Part shown: in pieces, positions 33,665 to 42,074 of the stretch | Numbering within the stretch: position 1 is the stretch's first letter | Layout of the letters: each line of letters starts with the position of its first letter | The notes under the pieces: model-generated | Database searches by the model: none | Told to the model about the DNA's origin: nothing | Seen by the model: the letters and a program-made list of their open reading frames with translations, nothing else | Program-made: the position numbers and the translations under genes | Source: Desulfosporosinus fructosivorans | GTDB lineage: Bacteria > Bacillota > Desulfitobacteriia > Desulfitobacteriales > Desulfitobacteriaceae | DNA: 64,000 nucleotides | Direction of reading: 5' to 3' | Assembly: GCF_004766045.1 (NCBI RefSeq) | Contig: NZ_SPQQ01000010.1 | Coordinates: 62,001-126,000 of the forward strand

Positions 33665-36600
33665 TTACGCGATTCTCACCTTCGATCCTTCATCACCCAT
33701 ATCCACGACTTCGATCTGTTGAGGAAACCTTGCTTTCATGGCTGGGTCGTGGGAGATAGCAGTTATCTTCATGTTTGGGTTCCTATGGTTTAGGCCTTCC
33801 AGTGCGTCACAGTAAGCTTCCATGCCTTCCGAATCCAAGAAGGGTGGTTCATCGATATGCATCATTCCCAGCTGTATTCCAGCCCTTCTCGCCTTAAGGT
33901 CCGCCAGTGCAAACGCATTTGCCAGAGCAGCCTTAACTTTCTGCCCTCCCGAGTGATTACCATAAGGACGTTCGCCCCTGAAGGTTATAAGGAAAACCTC
34001 GATAGCGTTGACCTCTTTCTTATTCCCTTGAACGCGCTCCGTCTCGATCTTTAGTGACATTTGACCGCCTGTCATTTGACCTAAAATGTCGTTGGCCATA
34101 TACGATAACTCCGGCACCACTGAGCGCACGATGCTGAACGGGATACCGTCTGATCCGAAGGCTTTGGTGAGGATCTGGTAATGAACGAGTGACTTAGCCG
34201 TTGGATCCATGTCAGAGATTAGTTGTAGGCGTTCCCCATCGGAGATAGCGAGCGCCTTAAGTTGTGCTGTTAGGGCTCCGATCTTGGAGTGGAGATCGTT
34301 TAGTTGAATCTGCATGGACTTGAGATCTGAACGTGATGTACTTAATTCAAGCTCTACCCTGTATTGGGCGGCAGTTTCAAGTTGTAACAACGTGCGTTCC
34401 TCTTCCAGCGCCTTGATCTGGCCTTCTTTGACTGTTATGCCTGCCTCGATACCCTTAATAACATCAGCTGTCGAGAGAACGACTTGCCGTGCCGCTGGGA
34501 GCTCTTCCTTTGCGTTAACCCATTGCAGGAGTTTAGGCAGGCGTTCTTTGAGTTCGGGTAGGACTTTGAGTTCATCCTGCAAGAGGACCCCTGCCTGAAT
34601 AATTCCATTGAGCTGCAGCTGTAATTCCGCGATCCGTGTTCGGAAATCTGACTCTTGATCCCTAAGCCCCTTAAGTAACTCAGCCTTGGAGTCTAGTTGT
34701 CCTGCAAGCTCAGCCTTGGGTCGCAGGGTGTTTACTAAGTTCCTGAGATCATAATGAGCTTGACCGTCCTGAATATTCGTATAACCTATAACCTTATACT
34801 GTATTTCTAAGTCCGCCACGATTTGTAAGAAAGGTTTTCTCGCTTCGTGCATGTCGGCAATTTCCTGCTCGATAACCTTGATTTCCGCTTCGATTATTGG
34901 AATTTGAGCCTTGGCTGCTTGCGCATCAGCAAGAAAGGCACACTTTGCGTTCTCGGGATCAATGCAATTAGCGCTGGCAAGCATAGCCGATTTTCGGAGT
35001 AACTCATCAACCTTTGAATATTTTTCTTTAAGGGTGCCTTGCTTAAGACCTATCTCTTCCCCTGTCCTATCAGTATCCTTCTCTGCGTTCATGATTAATT
35101 GGTTCATGTCCGCAGCCCTACGCGATAAAACGTCCATTTCTTCGAGTCTAGCGACCTCTGACTTGTATTGCTCAGCAATCGCATCCAGATTCGACTTGCA
35201 AGCCAAAACCTTCTCAAGTTCACTGATCGGTATTACCAACTCATTAATTTTGCTCTCCAACCCATTTATCTCTCCGAAGACTTTCGAGTGTTCCGCTCTA
35301 AGCTCCAGAACCTTAGGTTGTTTAGTTTCGAGCACCAAGACCTGATCCTTCACCGTCTCATATTCCGTAGCCTTGGATATAATCGTGGCTTCGTTCGCGA
35401 TGATCTGTGTTGCACGATCAGCCTGTTTCTGCTTCTCGATGATATCTGAGTGTTTAGTCAGGAGTTCTCCTTTCAGAGTTTCTACCTGTCCATCGATCTC
35501 CTTGACCTTCTCAGACTTAGTCTTCAATGTCCGAACCAGTTCCTCGCCGTCGTTGATCTGAGCTTCTTTAAATGTTATGAACTCAGCGACTTGTTTGAGA
35601 TCCGTTTCATATGTTTTCAACTCACTCTCGAGCCCCGGCTTCGCCTTCAACTTCTCATCCAGATCCATCAGCTTCGCCTTCGATATCGCTAGCGACTTAT
35701 TCAACTCACTAACCTTTGCCTTAGCTAAATCTGTCAGCTGCTCATAAACTCCAAGACCTAAGATGTTAGCCAGAACACCCATGCGCTCTTCCTTACCAGC
35801 CTCCATGAATCGTCCATAAGCATCCTGCATAATTAAAGCCGTACAACAGAATGTCGCGCAATCCATCCCCAGTAACGCCTCGATCTTTGCCTGAGTCTCC
35901 CTAGTCGTAGTTCCAGAACGATTCTCCCACTTGTCGCCTATCTGCTCCTGAAGTGCCAGCGTGAGCTTACCGCTTCCCTTGATGCTTCGATTACGGATGA
36001 TCCGCCAAATAGTTGTACCCATAGAAAACTCGAAATCTAGCATCCCATCCGTTTGCCCAGTCGTTATCCATTCGCCCGTTGTCTTAATGCGTGTTTCTTC
36101 GTAAATACAATCTTTGATAGCATCCATGAAAAGGCTAGATTTTCCGATTCCATTAGGTCCATTGACGATTGCAAAGTAGATATCTTTAAAGCTTAAAGTT
36201 TCTTCGAGATAGGATCTGTAGTTTTTTACCGACAGACTGCGAGGCTCGAATACTCCAGAGAGTGTGCCCGTTGGCATCTTAGCGCTGATCGTAGCGATGA
36301 GTGGTTTGGAAAGTTCAAGAATCGAATTAACATCCTCCACTTCGAATCCTTCCGCCACTAACCACGTTGCTAAATTTTCGAGTGGCCCTGACGTTTCGGT
36401 AAGCTCTTGCTTAGCGAGTGCTGTTACGATCCGCTTCGCCTTAACTTCTGATACGTGGAACGCTCCACCAGACATAATCAACTTCTCCATTTCTTTGTGA
36501 TTAAGTAGGGGACGTTGCTCTTCGGTGCATTCGTATTCGAGGCGGACGATCTTGTTAGCCGTGGGAAAAGCGAGAAGTGTACCATCTTCACTGATGCCAG

Positions 36601-37531
36601 CCAGTTTCCACTTTAGATCAGCTTGGAGATCAGTGGATTCGGTGAAGTCAGCCTTAAGCGTTAAGAACTCTCGTGATGGAGTTTTGATGAACTCAGAAGT
36701 TTTGTAGCTGGATTTATAATCAGGGGGATACGCTGGATGCTCACCAATCTCGTGCATGTAAAATCCCTTATCCTGCCCCTCTTCATTGAACGTGATCCCG
36801 TTCGGAGGTCCCGAGTAAAACACTGGTTTACCTGCACACTCGACCTGCTGCTCCCTGTGGATGTGTCCCAGTGCAACTATGTCAAACGCCGATCCTGCGA
36901 GTGCCTCCTTAGGTAAAACAACTTCCGACTGAGTGAATACGTGCTGCCCGTTGTCCAGTTCGCATCCTACGACCGTGTAGTGAGCCATTAATACGCTCGG
37001 GATCGTGGGGTCTAACTGCGCGCTTAAGCCATTGACCATGTCACCGAGGAGTTTGCTGCACATCATGGATTCTTCTGCCGGTGCCATGCCTGGGAATTTA
37101 GCCCGGAAGTAGCCTTTGTCAAGGCCGGGCAAGCAGGCGACTTGGAATGGTCCTGATTCGGTGTCAAAGAGGATCAATGCTGGCTTAGTCACAACCCATA
37201 GCCCTGGTATGTTCATGCTTCCGATATTTTCAAATGCCTTCATGCTGTCGTGGTTGTCTGTACCGAACATCAATACTGTGGGTGCAATTCTAGCTAGAGA
37301 TCTTAATCTCTGAGCCGCCACATCGATAAGCGAGAGCATGTTGTCGCCCCATAGTTTTGACTTATCGAACAAATCCCCAGCGATCAAAATCGCATCTGGC
37401 TGCTCTCTCTCGGCGTACTCAACCATGAAATCTAAGCATTTTAGGGTATCGAGTAGGCGTGCGTTCTGTCCGTTTATTACAGGTCCGGTAAGTTCCCCAA
37501 TATGCCAGTCTGCTGTATGAAGTATCATCAT
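33665..37531 (-). CDS. Fused SbcD-SbcC (Mre11-Rad50) nuclease-ATPase in one polypeptide
   Basis: 1288 aa from ATG 37531, overlapping the upstream stop (TAATG). Residues 1-330 are an SbcD-type phosphoesterase: 'HTADWHIG' (5-12), GDLFD (52-56), 'TDNHD' (91-95; usual GNHD), 'AHYT' (183) and GHIH (222-225). Residues 430-1288 are SbcC/Rad50: Walker A 'NGPNGIGKSS' (near 458-466), long coiled coils, a hook-like C856/C864 pair ('NCIDPENAKC'), signature HSGGQ (1193-1197) and Walker B 'MMHIDEPPFLDSEG' (near 1223). The two subunits, normally separate, are joined. It should process DNA ends and recombination intermediates. Confidence 0.9.
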   Translation of the reverse strand: MMILHTADWHIGELTGPVINGQNARLLDTLKCLDFMVEYAEREQPDAILIAGDLFDKSKLWGDNMLSLIDVAAQRLRSLARIAPTVLMFGTDNHDSMKAFENIGSMNIPGLWVVTKPALILFDTESGPFQVACLPGLDKGYFRAKFPGMAPAEESMMCSKLLGDMVNGLSAQLDPTIPSVLMAHYTVVGCELDNGQHVFTQSEVVLPKEALAGSAFDIVALGHIHREQQVECAGKPVFYSGPPNGITFNEEGQDKGFYMHEIGEHPAYPPDYKSSYKTSEFIKTPSREFLTLKADFTESTDLQADLKWKLAGISEDGTLLAFPTANKIVRLEYECTEEQRPLLNHKEMEKLIMSGGAFHVSEVKAKRIVTALAKQELTETSGPLENLATWLVAEGFEVEDVNSILELSKPLIATISAKMPTGTLSGVFEPRSLSVKNYRSYLEETLSFKDIYFAIVNGPNGIGKSSLFMDAIKDCIYEETRIKTTGEWITTGQTDGMLDFEFSMGTTIWRIIRNRSIKGSGKLTLALQEQIGDKWENRSGTTTRETQAKIEALLGMDCATFCCTALIMQDAYGRFMEAGKEERMGVLANILGLGVYEQLTDLAKAKVSELNKSLAISKAKLMDLDEKLKAKPGLESELKTYETDLKQVAEFITFKEAQINDGEELVRTLKTKSEKVKEIDGQVETLKGELLTKHSDIIEKQKQADRATQIIANEATIISKATEYETVKDQVLVLETKQPKVLELRAEHSKVFGEINGLESKINELVIPISELEKVLACKSNLDAIAEQYKSEVARLEEMDVLSRRAADMNQLIMNAEKDTDRTGEEIGLKQGTLKEKYSKVDELLRKSAMLASANCIDPENAKCAFLADAQAAKAQIPIIEAEIKVIEQEIADMHEARKPFLQIVADLEIQYKVIGYTNIQDGQAHYDLRNLVNTLRPKAELAGQLDSKAELLKGLRDQESDFRTRIAELQLQLNGIIQAGVLLQDELKVLPELKERLPKLLQWVNAKEELPAARQVVLSTADVIKGIEAGITVKEGQIKALEEERTLLQLETAAQYRVELELSTSRSDLKSMQIQLNDLHSKIGALTAQLKALAISDGERLQLISDMDPTAKSLVHYQILTKAFGSDGIPFSIVRSVVPELSYMANDILGQMTGGQMSLKIETERVQGNKKEVNAIEVFLITFRGERPYGNHSGGQKVKAALANAFALADLKARRAGIQLGMMHIDEPPFLDSEGMEAYCDALEGLNHRNPNMKITAISHDPAMKARFPQQIEVVDMGDEGSKVRIA

Positions 37532-38463
37532 TACTGACCACCTCCCGCTTGGCATCCAGAGCAGATAAGTCTGCCCCTCTTTGTCATCAAGTACTCAACT
37601 ACCCTCTGCACTGGCCATTCAGGCCCAGCGGATTCGATTGGTTTTTGGCACACCTCACACCGAGGTATATCATCAACTTGCTCCCAAGGTGGGATATCTC
37701 CGCTCGTGTCCGGTGCGTCTTCTGAATCATCACCAACGACCACGAACTCGCTATTAACCGCCCCCTCGTTTAGTTGCAGGCAACTCCCAGTCGGCAACGC
37801 TACCTGAGATCCTCCGCCAAACAATGCGTCTTGGCCTGCAGCGTATCTCTGGATCAACGCTGCCTTCATATCGGGGTCTTGGGTGTTTAGTACAACGAGT
37901 GCGACAGCGAACGGCTTCGATAATTCAGCTAGCGTATATCCACCCTTAAGACCTAGCCCAGCACGGAGCGCCCTGAGGAGTGCCTTCGTCTCACAGTTTG
38001 CACCCATGTGCTCTACTGGGTTTTTCTTAGCAAGGGTATCCTGCTTTGTGACTTCTTTAGTAGCTGTATATTTACGGTACCCACCGCTCGGCTCCGGAAC
38101 AAGGATAGAGACTTGATAAGCCACATCGTCTTTAGTTGGGCACGCCCCGCACTGAGGTGCTAAACGAGTTGCCTTAGCCATCTCTGCACATCTTCGGCAA
38201 TCTTTTGGGAGTATAGATTCTGACTTCTCCATAACTACATTTGCGGCTGTCATAAGTTTTAGGCATCCAATTTTAGTTAAGGAAAATTCTCCGTTTTTCT
38301 GCTTGTAGATATCCTTAGCCGCTAGATCAGTGTCAATCTTCACAATATTAACCATGATCTTATGGAGCGGACTGATCTCCGTCATTGTTGCAGGGAAAAG
38401 ACGGTTGAATGTCTCTGCTGGATAGTTGTTGACCGTTGTGATCGTTAGCGCGTTATCATCCAA
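37531..38463 (-). CDS. Zinc-finger protein, possible recombination mediator
   Basis: 310 aa with TTG start at 38463. The region 'GEFSLTKIGCLKLMTAANVV' (near 60) and 'GANCETKALLRALRAGLGLK' (near 155-175) is reminiscent of single-strand annealing proteins of the Rad52 superfamily, but this is inference. Two zinc fingers are visible: CRRC...CGAC (residues 89-110) and a C-terminal CEVC...CSGC. It precedes the SbcCD fusion gene and the two genes overlap, so a DNA-end-processing role fits. Confidence 0.5.
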   Translation of the reverse strand: MDDNALTITTVNNYPAETFNRLFPATMTEISPLHKIMVNIVKIDTDLAAKDIYKQKNGEFSLTKIGCLKLMTAANVVMEKSESILPKDCRRCAEMAKATRLAPQCGACPTKDDVAYQVSILVPEPSGGYRKYTATKEVTKQDTLAKKNPVEHMGANCETKALLRALRAGLGLKGGYTLAELSKPFAVALVVLNTQDPDMKAALIQRYAAGQDALFGGGSQVALPTGSCLQLNEGAVNSEFVVVGDDSEDAPDTSGDIPPWEQVDDIPRCEVCQKPIESAGPEWPVQRVVEYLMTKRGRLICSGCQAGGGQ

Positions 38464-38802
38464 TCACGCCACCCCCTTAACGAGTTCCACGAGGGCTAGA
38501 CTAATCGTTAGCTCTGTCCGAAGACCTGCGAGCACAACCTTACGACCCTCAAACTTGTATTCAGCGTCAATTACCTTCAGGCGATATGACTTAGTGGCCT
38601 CTCTCATTTGGGCCGTCCGAATCTCCGCATCCTTACTGTCGATCTTGATTCCATCGGCTTTATCGAGAAGGATCTCATCTTCAAAGGTTTGGAGATTTCG
38701 TTTTGCAAGTTGAACTTCGTTATATGCAACGAAAACTGCATTCTCAGCATTCTTGACAAGGGATTTTAATCCCAATAGTTCGGACTTTAATGTCTCACGC
38801 AT
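38464..38802 (-). CDS. Coiled-coil hypothetical protein
   Basis: 112 aa from ATG 38802 (MRETLKSELLGLKSLVKNAE), which overlaps the upstream stop. Predicted long helices with heptads (EVQLAKRNLQTFEDEILLDK; YKFEGRKVVLAGLRTELTIS). No cysteines. Unknown function; location between two recombination-associated genes suggests a partner role, unproven. Confidence 0.55.
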   Translation of the reverse strand: MRETLKSELLGLKSLVKNAENAVFVAYNEVQLAKRNLQTFEDEILLDKADGIKIDSKDAEIRTAQMREATKSYRLKVIDAEYKFEGRKVVLAGLRTELTISLALVELVKGVA

Positions 38803-39172
38803 TTGCCACAACCTCGCTTTCAGATGTATAATTAGATTGAATAATTTCCTCTGGGACCTCCGTTGGCGCGGGGGTCTTTTCTGCGTATGCGAACACGACT
38901 ACTTCGCATTCAGAGTTTAGGATATTGGTTGTGGTAAATATTCCTAAACTGCCGTTTAGTTCTTTTGTGTCGGAATATCTGCCAGTGAGCACATTACTTA
39001 TTGCGTCCTTCACATCACTTAGTACCGTTCCCTCATACGTGTGAATACTGACCACTGTGCGGATTTCACCAGATTTCAACTTACTATCTTCTACTGAAAT
39101 AGATGAAATATGAGGGTTCAAGAGTAGTTCTTGGAGTTTTTCGCGAGTCTCACGGGTTAGCTGTTTTTTCAT
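38795..39172 (-). CDS. Hypothetical early phage protein
   Basis: 125 aa from ATG 39172 (MKKQLTRETREKLQELLLNP), with GGGAGG upstream. Mixed alpha/beta (SISVEDSKLKSGEIRTVVSI), followed by an acidic tail (APTEVPEEIIQSNYTSESEV). No family. Part of the early operon with overlap to the next gene. Confidence 0.55.
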   Translation of the reverse strand: MKKQLTRETREKLQELLLNPHISSISVEDSKLKSGEIRTVVSIHTYEGTVLSDVKDAISNVLTGRYSDTKELNGSLGIFTTTNILNSECEVVVFAYAEKTPAPTEVPEEIIQSNYTSESEVVANA

Positions 39173-39174
39173 AA

Positions 39175-39387
39175 TTACATTCCTCCCCAATTTACTGAAT
39201 CAATGAATACTTGGTGATCGACATGGTCCTCAGCCGATTTATCTTCCTCCCTGATCGTGTTTCCGCTACGCATTAACTGTGCCCAATGTTCGTGATAACG
39301 TTTCTCGCTCTGCTGAGTCTGATGAGCGGATGCTGCTCGTTCGATGCAGTCTATTTTTAGCAGGATTTTACGGATTGTTTTGAGCAT
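39175..39387 (-). CDS. Small hypothetical early protein
   Basis: 70 aa from ATG 39387 (MLKTIRKILLKIDCIERAAS), the in-frame GTG at 39396 being inside the AGAGGTG site. Helical and charged with many His/Gln (HQTQQSEKRYHEHW). Unknown. Confidence 0.5.
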   Translation of the reverse strand: MLKTIRKILLKIDCIERAASAHQTQQSEKRYHEHWAQLMRSGNTIREEDKSAEDHVDHQVFIDSVNWGGM

Positions 39388-39392
39388 GAATT

Positions 39393-39722
39393 TCACCTCT
39401 CTTCCCTTTCTTCGAATCGCCTATAGCATTCTTCGCACCCGATCACATGCACAAGCGAGCAGTTAATGTATCCATCTTGGTATCGCACAACGACTGCTTC
39501 TAGGCAATCATGGACCTTTGTCCTAGAATCGTCGATTTCAATATACTTGGGGCAAGTGGTAAATAAGTTATCAAGATGAACTTGGTAGACGAATCCACCA
39601 GCACAACCCTGATCATGACATTTCCCCTCACATCGTAACGACCACCAGTAGAGACACTTCCTGCAGACACACCCAGGTTTCTCACCGCAGTGCAGGCTGC
39701 TAAATTGATTGAATTGGTTCAT
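39393..39722 (-). CDS. Cys-rich early protein, probable zinc binding
   Basis: 109 aa with eleven cysteines: 'CGEKPGCVCRKCLYWW', 'CEGKCHDQGCAGG', and later CSLVHVIGCEECYRRF. Three zinc sites are plausible. The protein resembles other small zinc-finger proteins at the immediate early end of phages. No family. It overlaps the next gene by 4 bases. Confidence 0.55.
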   Translation of the reverse strand: MNQFNQFSSLHCGEKPGCVCRKCLYWWSLRCEGKCHDQGCAGGFVYQVHLDNLFTTCPKYIEIDDSRTKVHDCLEAVVVRYQDGYINCSLVHVIGCEECYRRFEEREER

Positions 39723-39765
39723 TATGAAATATCCTCACATTTGCAGGTTTTACAATTCGGTACGG

Positions 39766-39960
39766 TCACTCTATCGGCCCCTCCTTCCTCTTTGCCAGTA
39801 CTCTCTGGCATATCTCGTAAGATTCACACTTCGAACAGATCTCCCACTTCCTACACGCCATCGCTCTCTTCAATTCGGTCAGTTCATCTGGGACACGGCT
39901 GTTTCTGGTGCAGACGATCATCAATGCACCGTCTTCGGTTCTCCTAAAGTTGCAAGTCAT
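39766..39960 (-). CDS. Small Cys-containing early protein
   Basis: 64 aa, MTCNFRRTEDGALMIVCTRN.... Five cysteines, with CRKWEICSKCESYEIC forming a likely zinc site. The C-terminus is basic (QRVLAKRKEGPIE). Its start overlaps the excisionase-like gene stop. Unknown. Confidence 0.5.
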   Translation of the reverse strand: MTCNFRRTEDGALMIVCTRNSRVPDELTELKRAMACRKWEICSKCESYEICQRVLAKRKEGPIE

Positions 39961-40175
39961 GCGCTATCCCTACCTCCCTCCTCGAATAATTTCACCCCCT
40001 TTCCCACATACTCATAAAACCTATCTGGGGAAATGTAATAAGTCCACTTCGTACTCAATTTAACTGCTGATCCAAAAGGTAATATTCCTCTTTGTAGGCC
40101 AATGCGAACAAATTGATCTGATTTCCCAAGTATTTCAGATGCTTCGCGTACAGTGATGCCCTTTGTTTTTTGCAT
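39957..40175 (-). CDS. Helix-turn-helix protein, excisionase-like
   Basis: 72 aa. Residues 5-50 form a winged-helix of the MerR/excisionase type: 'ITVREASEILGKSDQFVRIG' then LQRGILPFGSAVK...TYYISPDRFYEYV. It is the right size and position (first genes of the early operon, near int) for an Xis, but it could be another early regulator. Confidence 0.65.
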   Translation of the reverse strand: MQKTKGITVREASEILGKSDQFVRIGLQRGILPFGSAVKLSTKWTYYISPDRFYEYVGKGVKLFEEGGRDSA

Positions 40176-40179
40176 GTCA

Positions 40180-40398
40180 TCACCCTACCTTTGTTTCAAT
40201 TTCTTCTGGTTTTATAAACTCATTAGCGGATACATTTAAAGCCCTGCAGATTAACTCAATATCCTCACCGGTAATTCTTTTTCTACCGGTCATCATTGCG
40301 CTAAACCGCTTATGCTCATAACCAGCCTTTTTAGCAATGACGTATTGTTTTAATCCGCAGGCCTTTATGTAGGAGCTAATTCGTTCGTGTACTTTCAT
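40180..40398 (-). CDS. Cro-like repressor
   Basis: 72 aa XRE-type helix-turn-helix: 'ISSYIKACGLKQYVIAKKAG' and 'RFSAMMTGRKRITGEDIELI' then ALNVSANEFI. It is the first gene transcribed leftward from the switch promoter, opposite the CI-like gene, as Cro is. The start ATG 40398 has AAAGGAGG upstream. Confidence 0.8.
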   Translation of the reverse strand: MKVHERISSYIKACGLKQYVIAKKAGYEHKRFSAMMTGRKRITGEDIELICRALNVSANEFIKPEEIETKVG

Positions 40399-40425
40399 GA
40401 ATCAAACCTCCTTTATTACCCTCTA

Positions 40426-40503
40426 GGTACAGTTAATCTGTACCCTAAGGATATAATATATCAGTATTTCTGTACTGTCAACTAAAAAAATCAGTAATAC
40501 TGA
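40426..40503. promoter_or_regulatory. Three operator-like palindromes in the lysis-lysogeny switch
   Basis: GGTACAGttaatCTGTACC at 40426-40444, CAGTAtttctgTACTG at 40462-40477 and TCAGTAATACTGA at 40491-40503. All share CAGTA/TACTG-type half sites. The middle one lies between the -35 and -10 of the leftward promoter. They probably bind the CI-like and Cro-like repressors. Confidence 0.75.
40453..40481 (-). promoter_or_regulatory. Early leftward promoter (pR-like)
   Basis: TTGACA at 40476-40481, a 17-base spacer, TATTAT at 40453-40458. Near-perfect sigma-A promoter reading into the Cro-like gene and the whole early operon. Operator half sites overlap its spacer and the sequence just downstream, so repression by CI is likely. 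Confidence 0.8.
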
Positions 40504-40512
40504 ACTTTTTTA

Positions 40513-40541
40513 TTTACAAAAATAAAGATATATTGTAGAAT
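40513..40541 (+). promoter_or_regulatory. Repressor promoter (rightward)
   Basis: TTTACA at 40513-40518, 17-base spacer, TAGAAT at 40536-40541. It reads into the CI-like repressor and integrase genes. The palindrome at 40491-40503 is 9 bases upstream of the -35. Confidence 0.7.
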
Positions 40542-40566
40542 ACTTGGTGGAGGGAGTGTTATATAA

Positions 40567-40899
40567 TTGGGAAATATACCAAATATTATCAGAACCTATA
40601 GGCTGAAAATGAACCTAAGCCAGAGGGAACTAGCTCATACGTTAGGTAAATCAAAAAATGTTATATCCAATTGGGAAAATGGCGTAAATAAGCCAGATGC
40701 GGATATGATAGAAAAGCTATGCGCAATACTCAATATCCCAGTTGGAAATATTTTTGGAGAACACGAAGAATTGAACAATAAGCAAATTCAATCTGATCTA
40801 ACTGAGCGAGATCTATATGCCCTTTCCTTATTTAAAAAATTACCAGATGACGAACAGCTTAAATTTATCGGTAGACTTGAAGTAATGACAGAAAGGTGA
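40567..40899 (+). CDS. CI-like phage repressor (XRE HTH)
   Basis: 110 aa with TTG start (GGAGGGAG upstream). Residues 5-58 are an XRE helix-turn-helix: 'NIIRTYRLKMNLSQRELAHT' and 'KSKNVISNWENGVNKPD' then MIEKLCAIL. The short C-terminal helical region (DLYALSLFKKLPDDEQLKFI) may dimerise; there is no LexA/peptidase domain, so induction would not be by RecA self-cleavage. It is followed 6 bases later by the integrase. Confidence 0.85.
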   Translation: MGNIPNIIRTYRLKMNLSQRELAHTLGKSKNVISNWENGVNKPDADMIEKLCAILNIPVGNIFGEHEELNNKQIQSDLTERDLYALSLFKKLPDDEQLKFIGRLEVMTER

Positions 40900-40905
40900 T
40901 AAACG

Positions 40906-41946
40906 TTGAGAAATCCTAACGGATACGGAAACATTAGCAAGCTATCAGGCAAACGAAGAAAACCGTTCCGTGTAAGGGTTACTACGGGATGGGAACTTGA
41001 TGAGGATAAAGGTAAGCTTAAGCAGCTTTACAAACCCATTGGCTATTTTAAAACACGTCCAGAGGCCATGCTTGCCTTGGCTGAATACAATAAAAACCCC
41101 CATGCCATAGAAATTTCAACGATAACATTCGCCGAGGTATTCCAAAAATGGTCAGCACAAAAATTCAATGATAAAACATCCAAGTCAACCCTTAATGGAT
41201 ATAATGCTGCCTATAATTATTCCGTAGAGTTATATGACATGAAGTTTGTTGAGATAAAAAAACCACACATGCAAAGTGTGATTGACCAATGCGAACGAGG
41301 ACATGGCACACTAAAGAAAATCAAGGTTCTCTTTAATCAGCTTTTCAAATACGCCTTGGAAACTGACATCGTGACTAAGGACTATTCAAAGTTTGTAGAC
41401 ATCGGCAAGAACGAATCCGAAAGCACCCGTAGGCCATTTACGGCTGAAGAAATTAAGGTACTATTTGAGAACGTAGACCGCATGGACTTTATTGACACAG
41501 TTTTAATTTTGATCTATACCGGGTTACGGATCGGTGAACTACTGCTTATAGAAACGGCAAATGTGGATATCGTAAATCGCACCATGCGGGGTGGACTTAA
41601 GACGGAAGCCGGCAAGAACAGAGTCATTCCGATAAATAAAAAAATCCTTCCATTTATCGAAAAGCGACAAAAAGAAGGAAATAAATATTTAATAGTCAAT
41701 CATGAAAACGCTCAGATGAAATACTGGAACTATAAAGATGAAAAGTGGTCAAAAATTATGGAACAGTTGGAACTGGAACACCTTCCGCACGATTGTCGGC
41801 ACACTTTCGCCACGTTAATGGATAATGCAGGAGCCAATAAGGTAAGTATCAAACGCATCATGGGTCACGCTAGCTCGGATATCACAGATAAGGTTTACAC
41901 TCACAAAGATATCGAAGAATTAAAAAAAGCAGTCGATTTGATCTAA
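40906..41946 (+). CDS. int: Tyrosine recombinase/integrase
   Basis: 346 aa with TTG start behind AAAGGTGAT. Residues 1-65 are an AP2-like arm-binding region (GNISKLSGKRRKPFRVRVTT), 70-165 the SAM-like core binding domain, and 175-346 the catalytic domain. The active residues are R208 (YTGLRIGELL), K232, H295 and R298 (LPHDCRHTFATL), H321 (MGHASSD) and the nucleophile Y331 (KVYTH). All are present, so the enzyme should be active. It is the last phage gene before the host rpsI terminator. Confidence 0.95.
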   Translation: MRNPNGYGNISKLSGKRRKPFRVRVTTGWELDEDKGKLKQLYKPIGYFKTRPEAMLALAEYNKNPHAIEISTITFAEVFQKWSAQKFNDKTSKSTLNGYNAAYNYSVELYDMKFVEIKKPHMQSVIDQCERGHGTLKKIKVLFNQLFKYALETDIVTKDYSKFVDIGKNESESTRRPFTAEEIKVLFENVDRMDFIDTVLILIYTGLRIGELLLIETANVDIVNRTMRGGLKTEAGKNRVIPINKKILPFIEKRQKEGNKYLIVNHENAQMKYWNYKDEKWSKIMEQLELEHLPHDCRHTFATLMDNAGANKVSIKRIMGHASSDITDKVYTHKDIEELKKAVDLI

Positions 41947-42027
41947 TTTTTTTGTGTCATACCGTGTGTCCTACTTGTGTCATGCGGCTAAAATTCCATA
42001 GGGTTTCATAGGGTTATAAAAACTAAA
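41947..42027. other. Predicted right attachment region (attR)
   Basis: Short interval between int and the rpsI terminator. It contains GTGTCAT, GTGTGTC and TTGTGTCAT units (41951-41978), which could be integrase arm sites, and CATAGGGTTTCATAGGGTT, a near-direct repeat (about 41997-42015). The core cannot be defined because the left junction is outside the window. Confidence 0.45.
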
Positions 42028-42059
42028 GAAACCCCCAACCAAGCATGGTTGGGGGTTTC
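42012..42059 (-). terminator. rpsI operon terminator
   Basis: A perfect 14-bp stem (42028-42041 with 42046-42059; GAAACCCCCAACCA arm) and 4-base loop AGCA, followed on the minus strand by TTTAGTTTTTAT. It is a strong rho-independent terminator of rplM-rpsI. Being symmetrical, it may also stop rightward int transcription. Confidence 0.9.
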
Positions 42060-42074
42060 GCTGTCTTTCGACAA

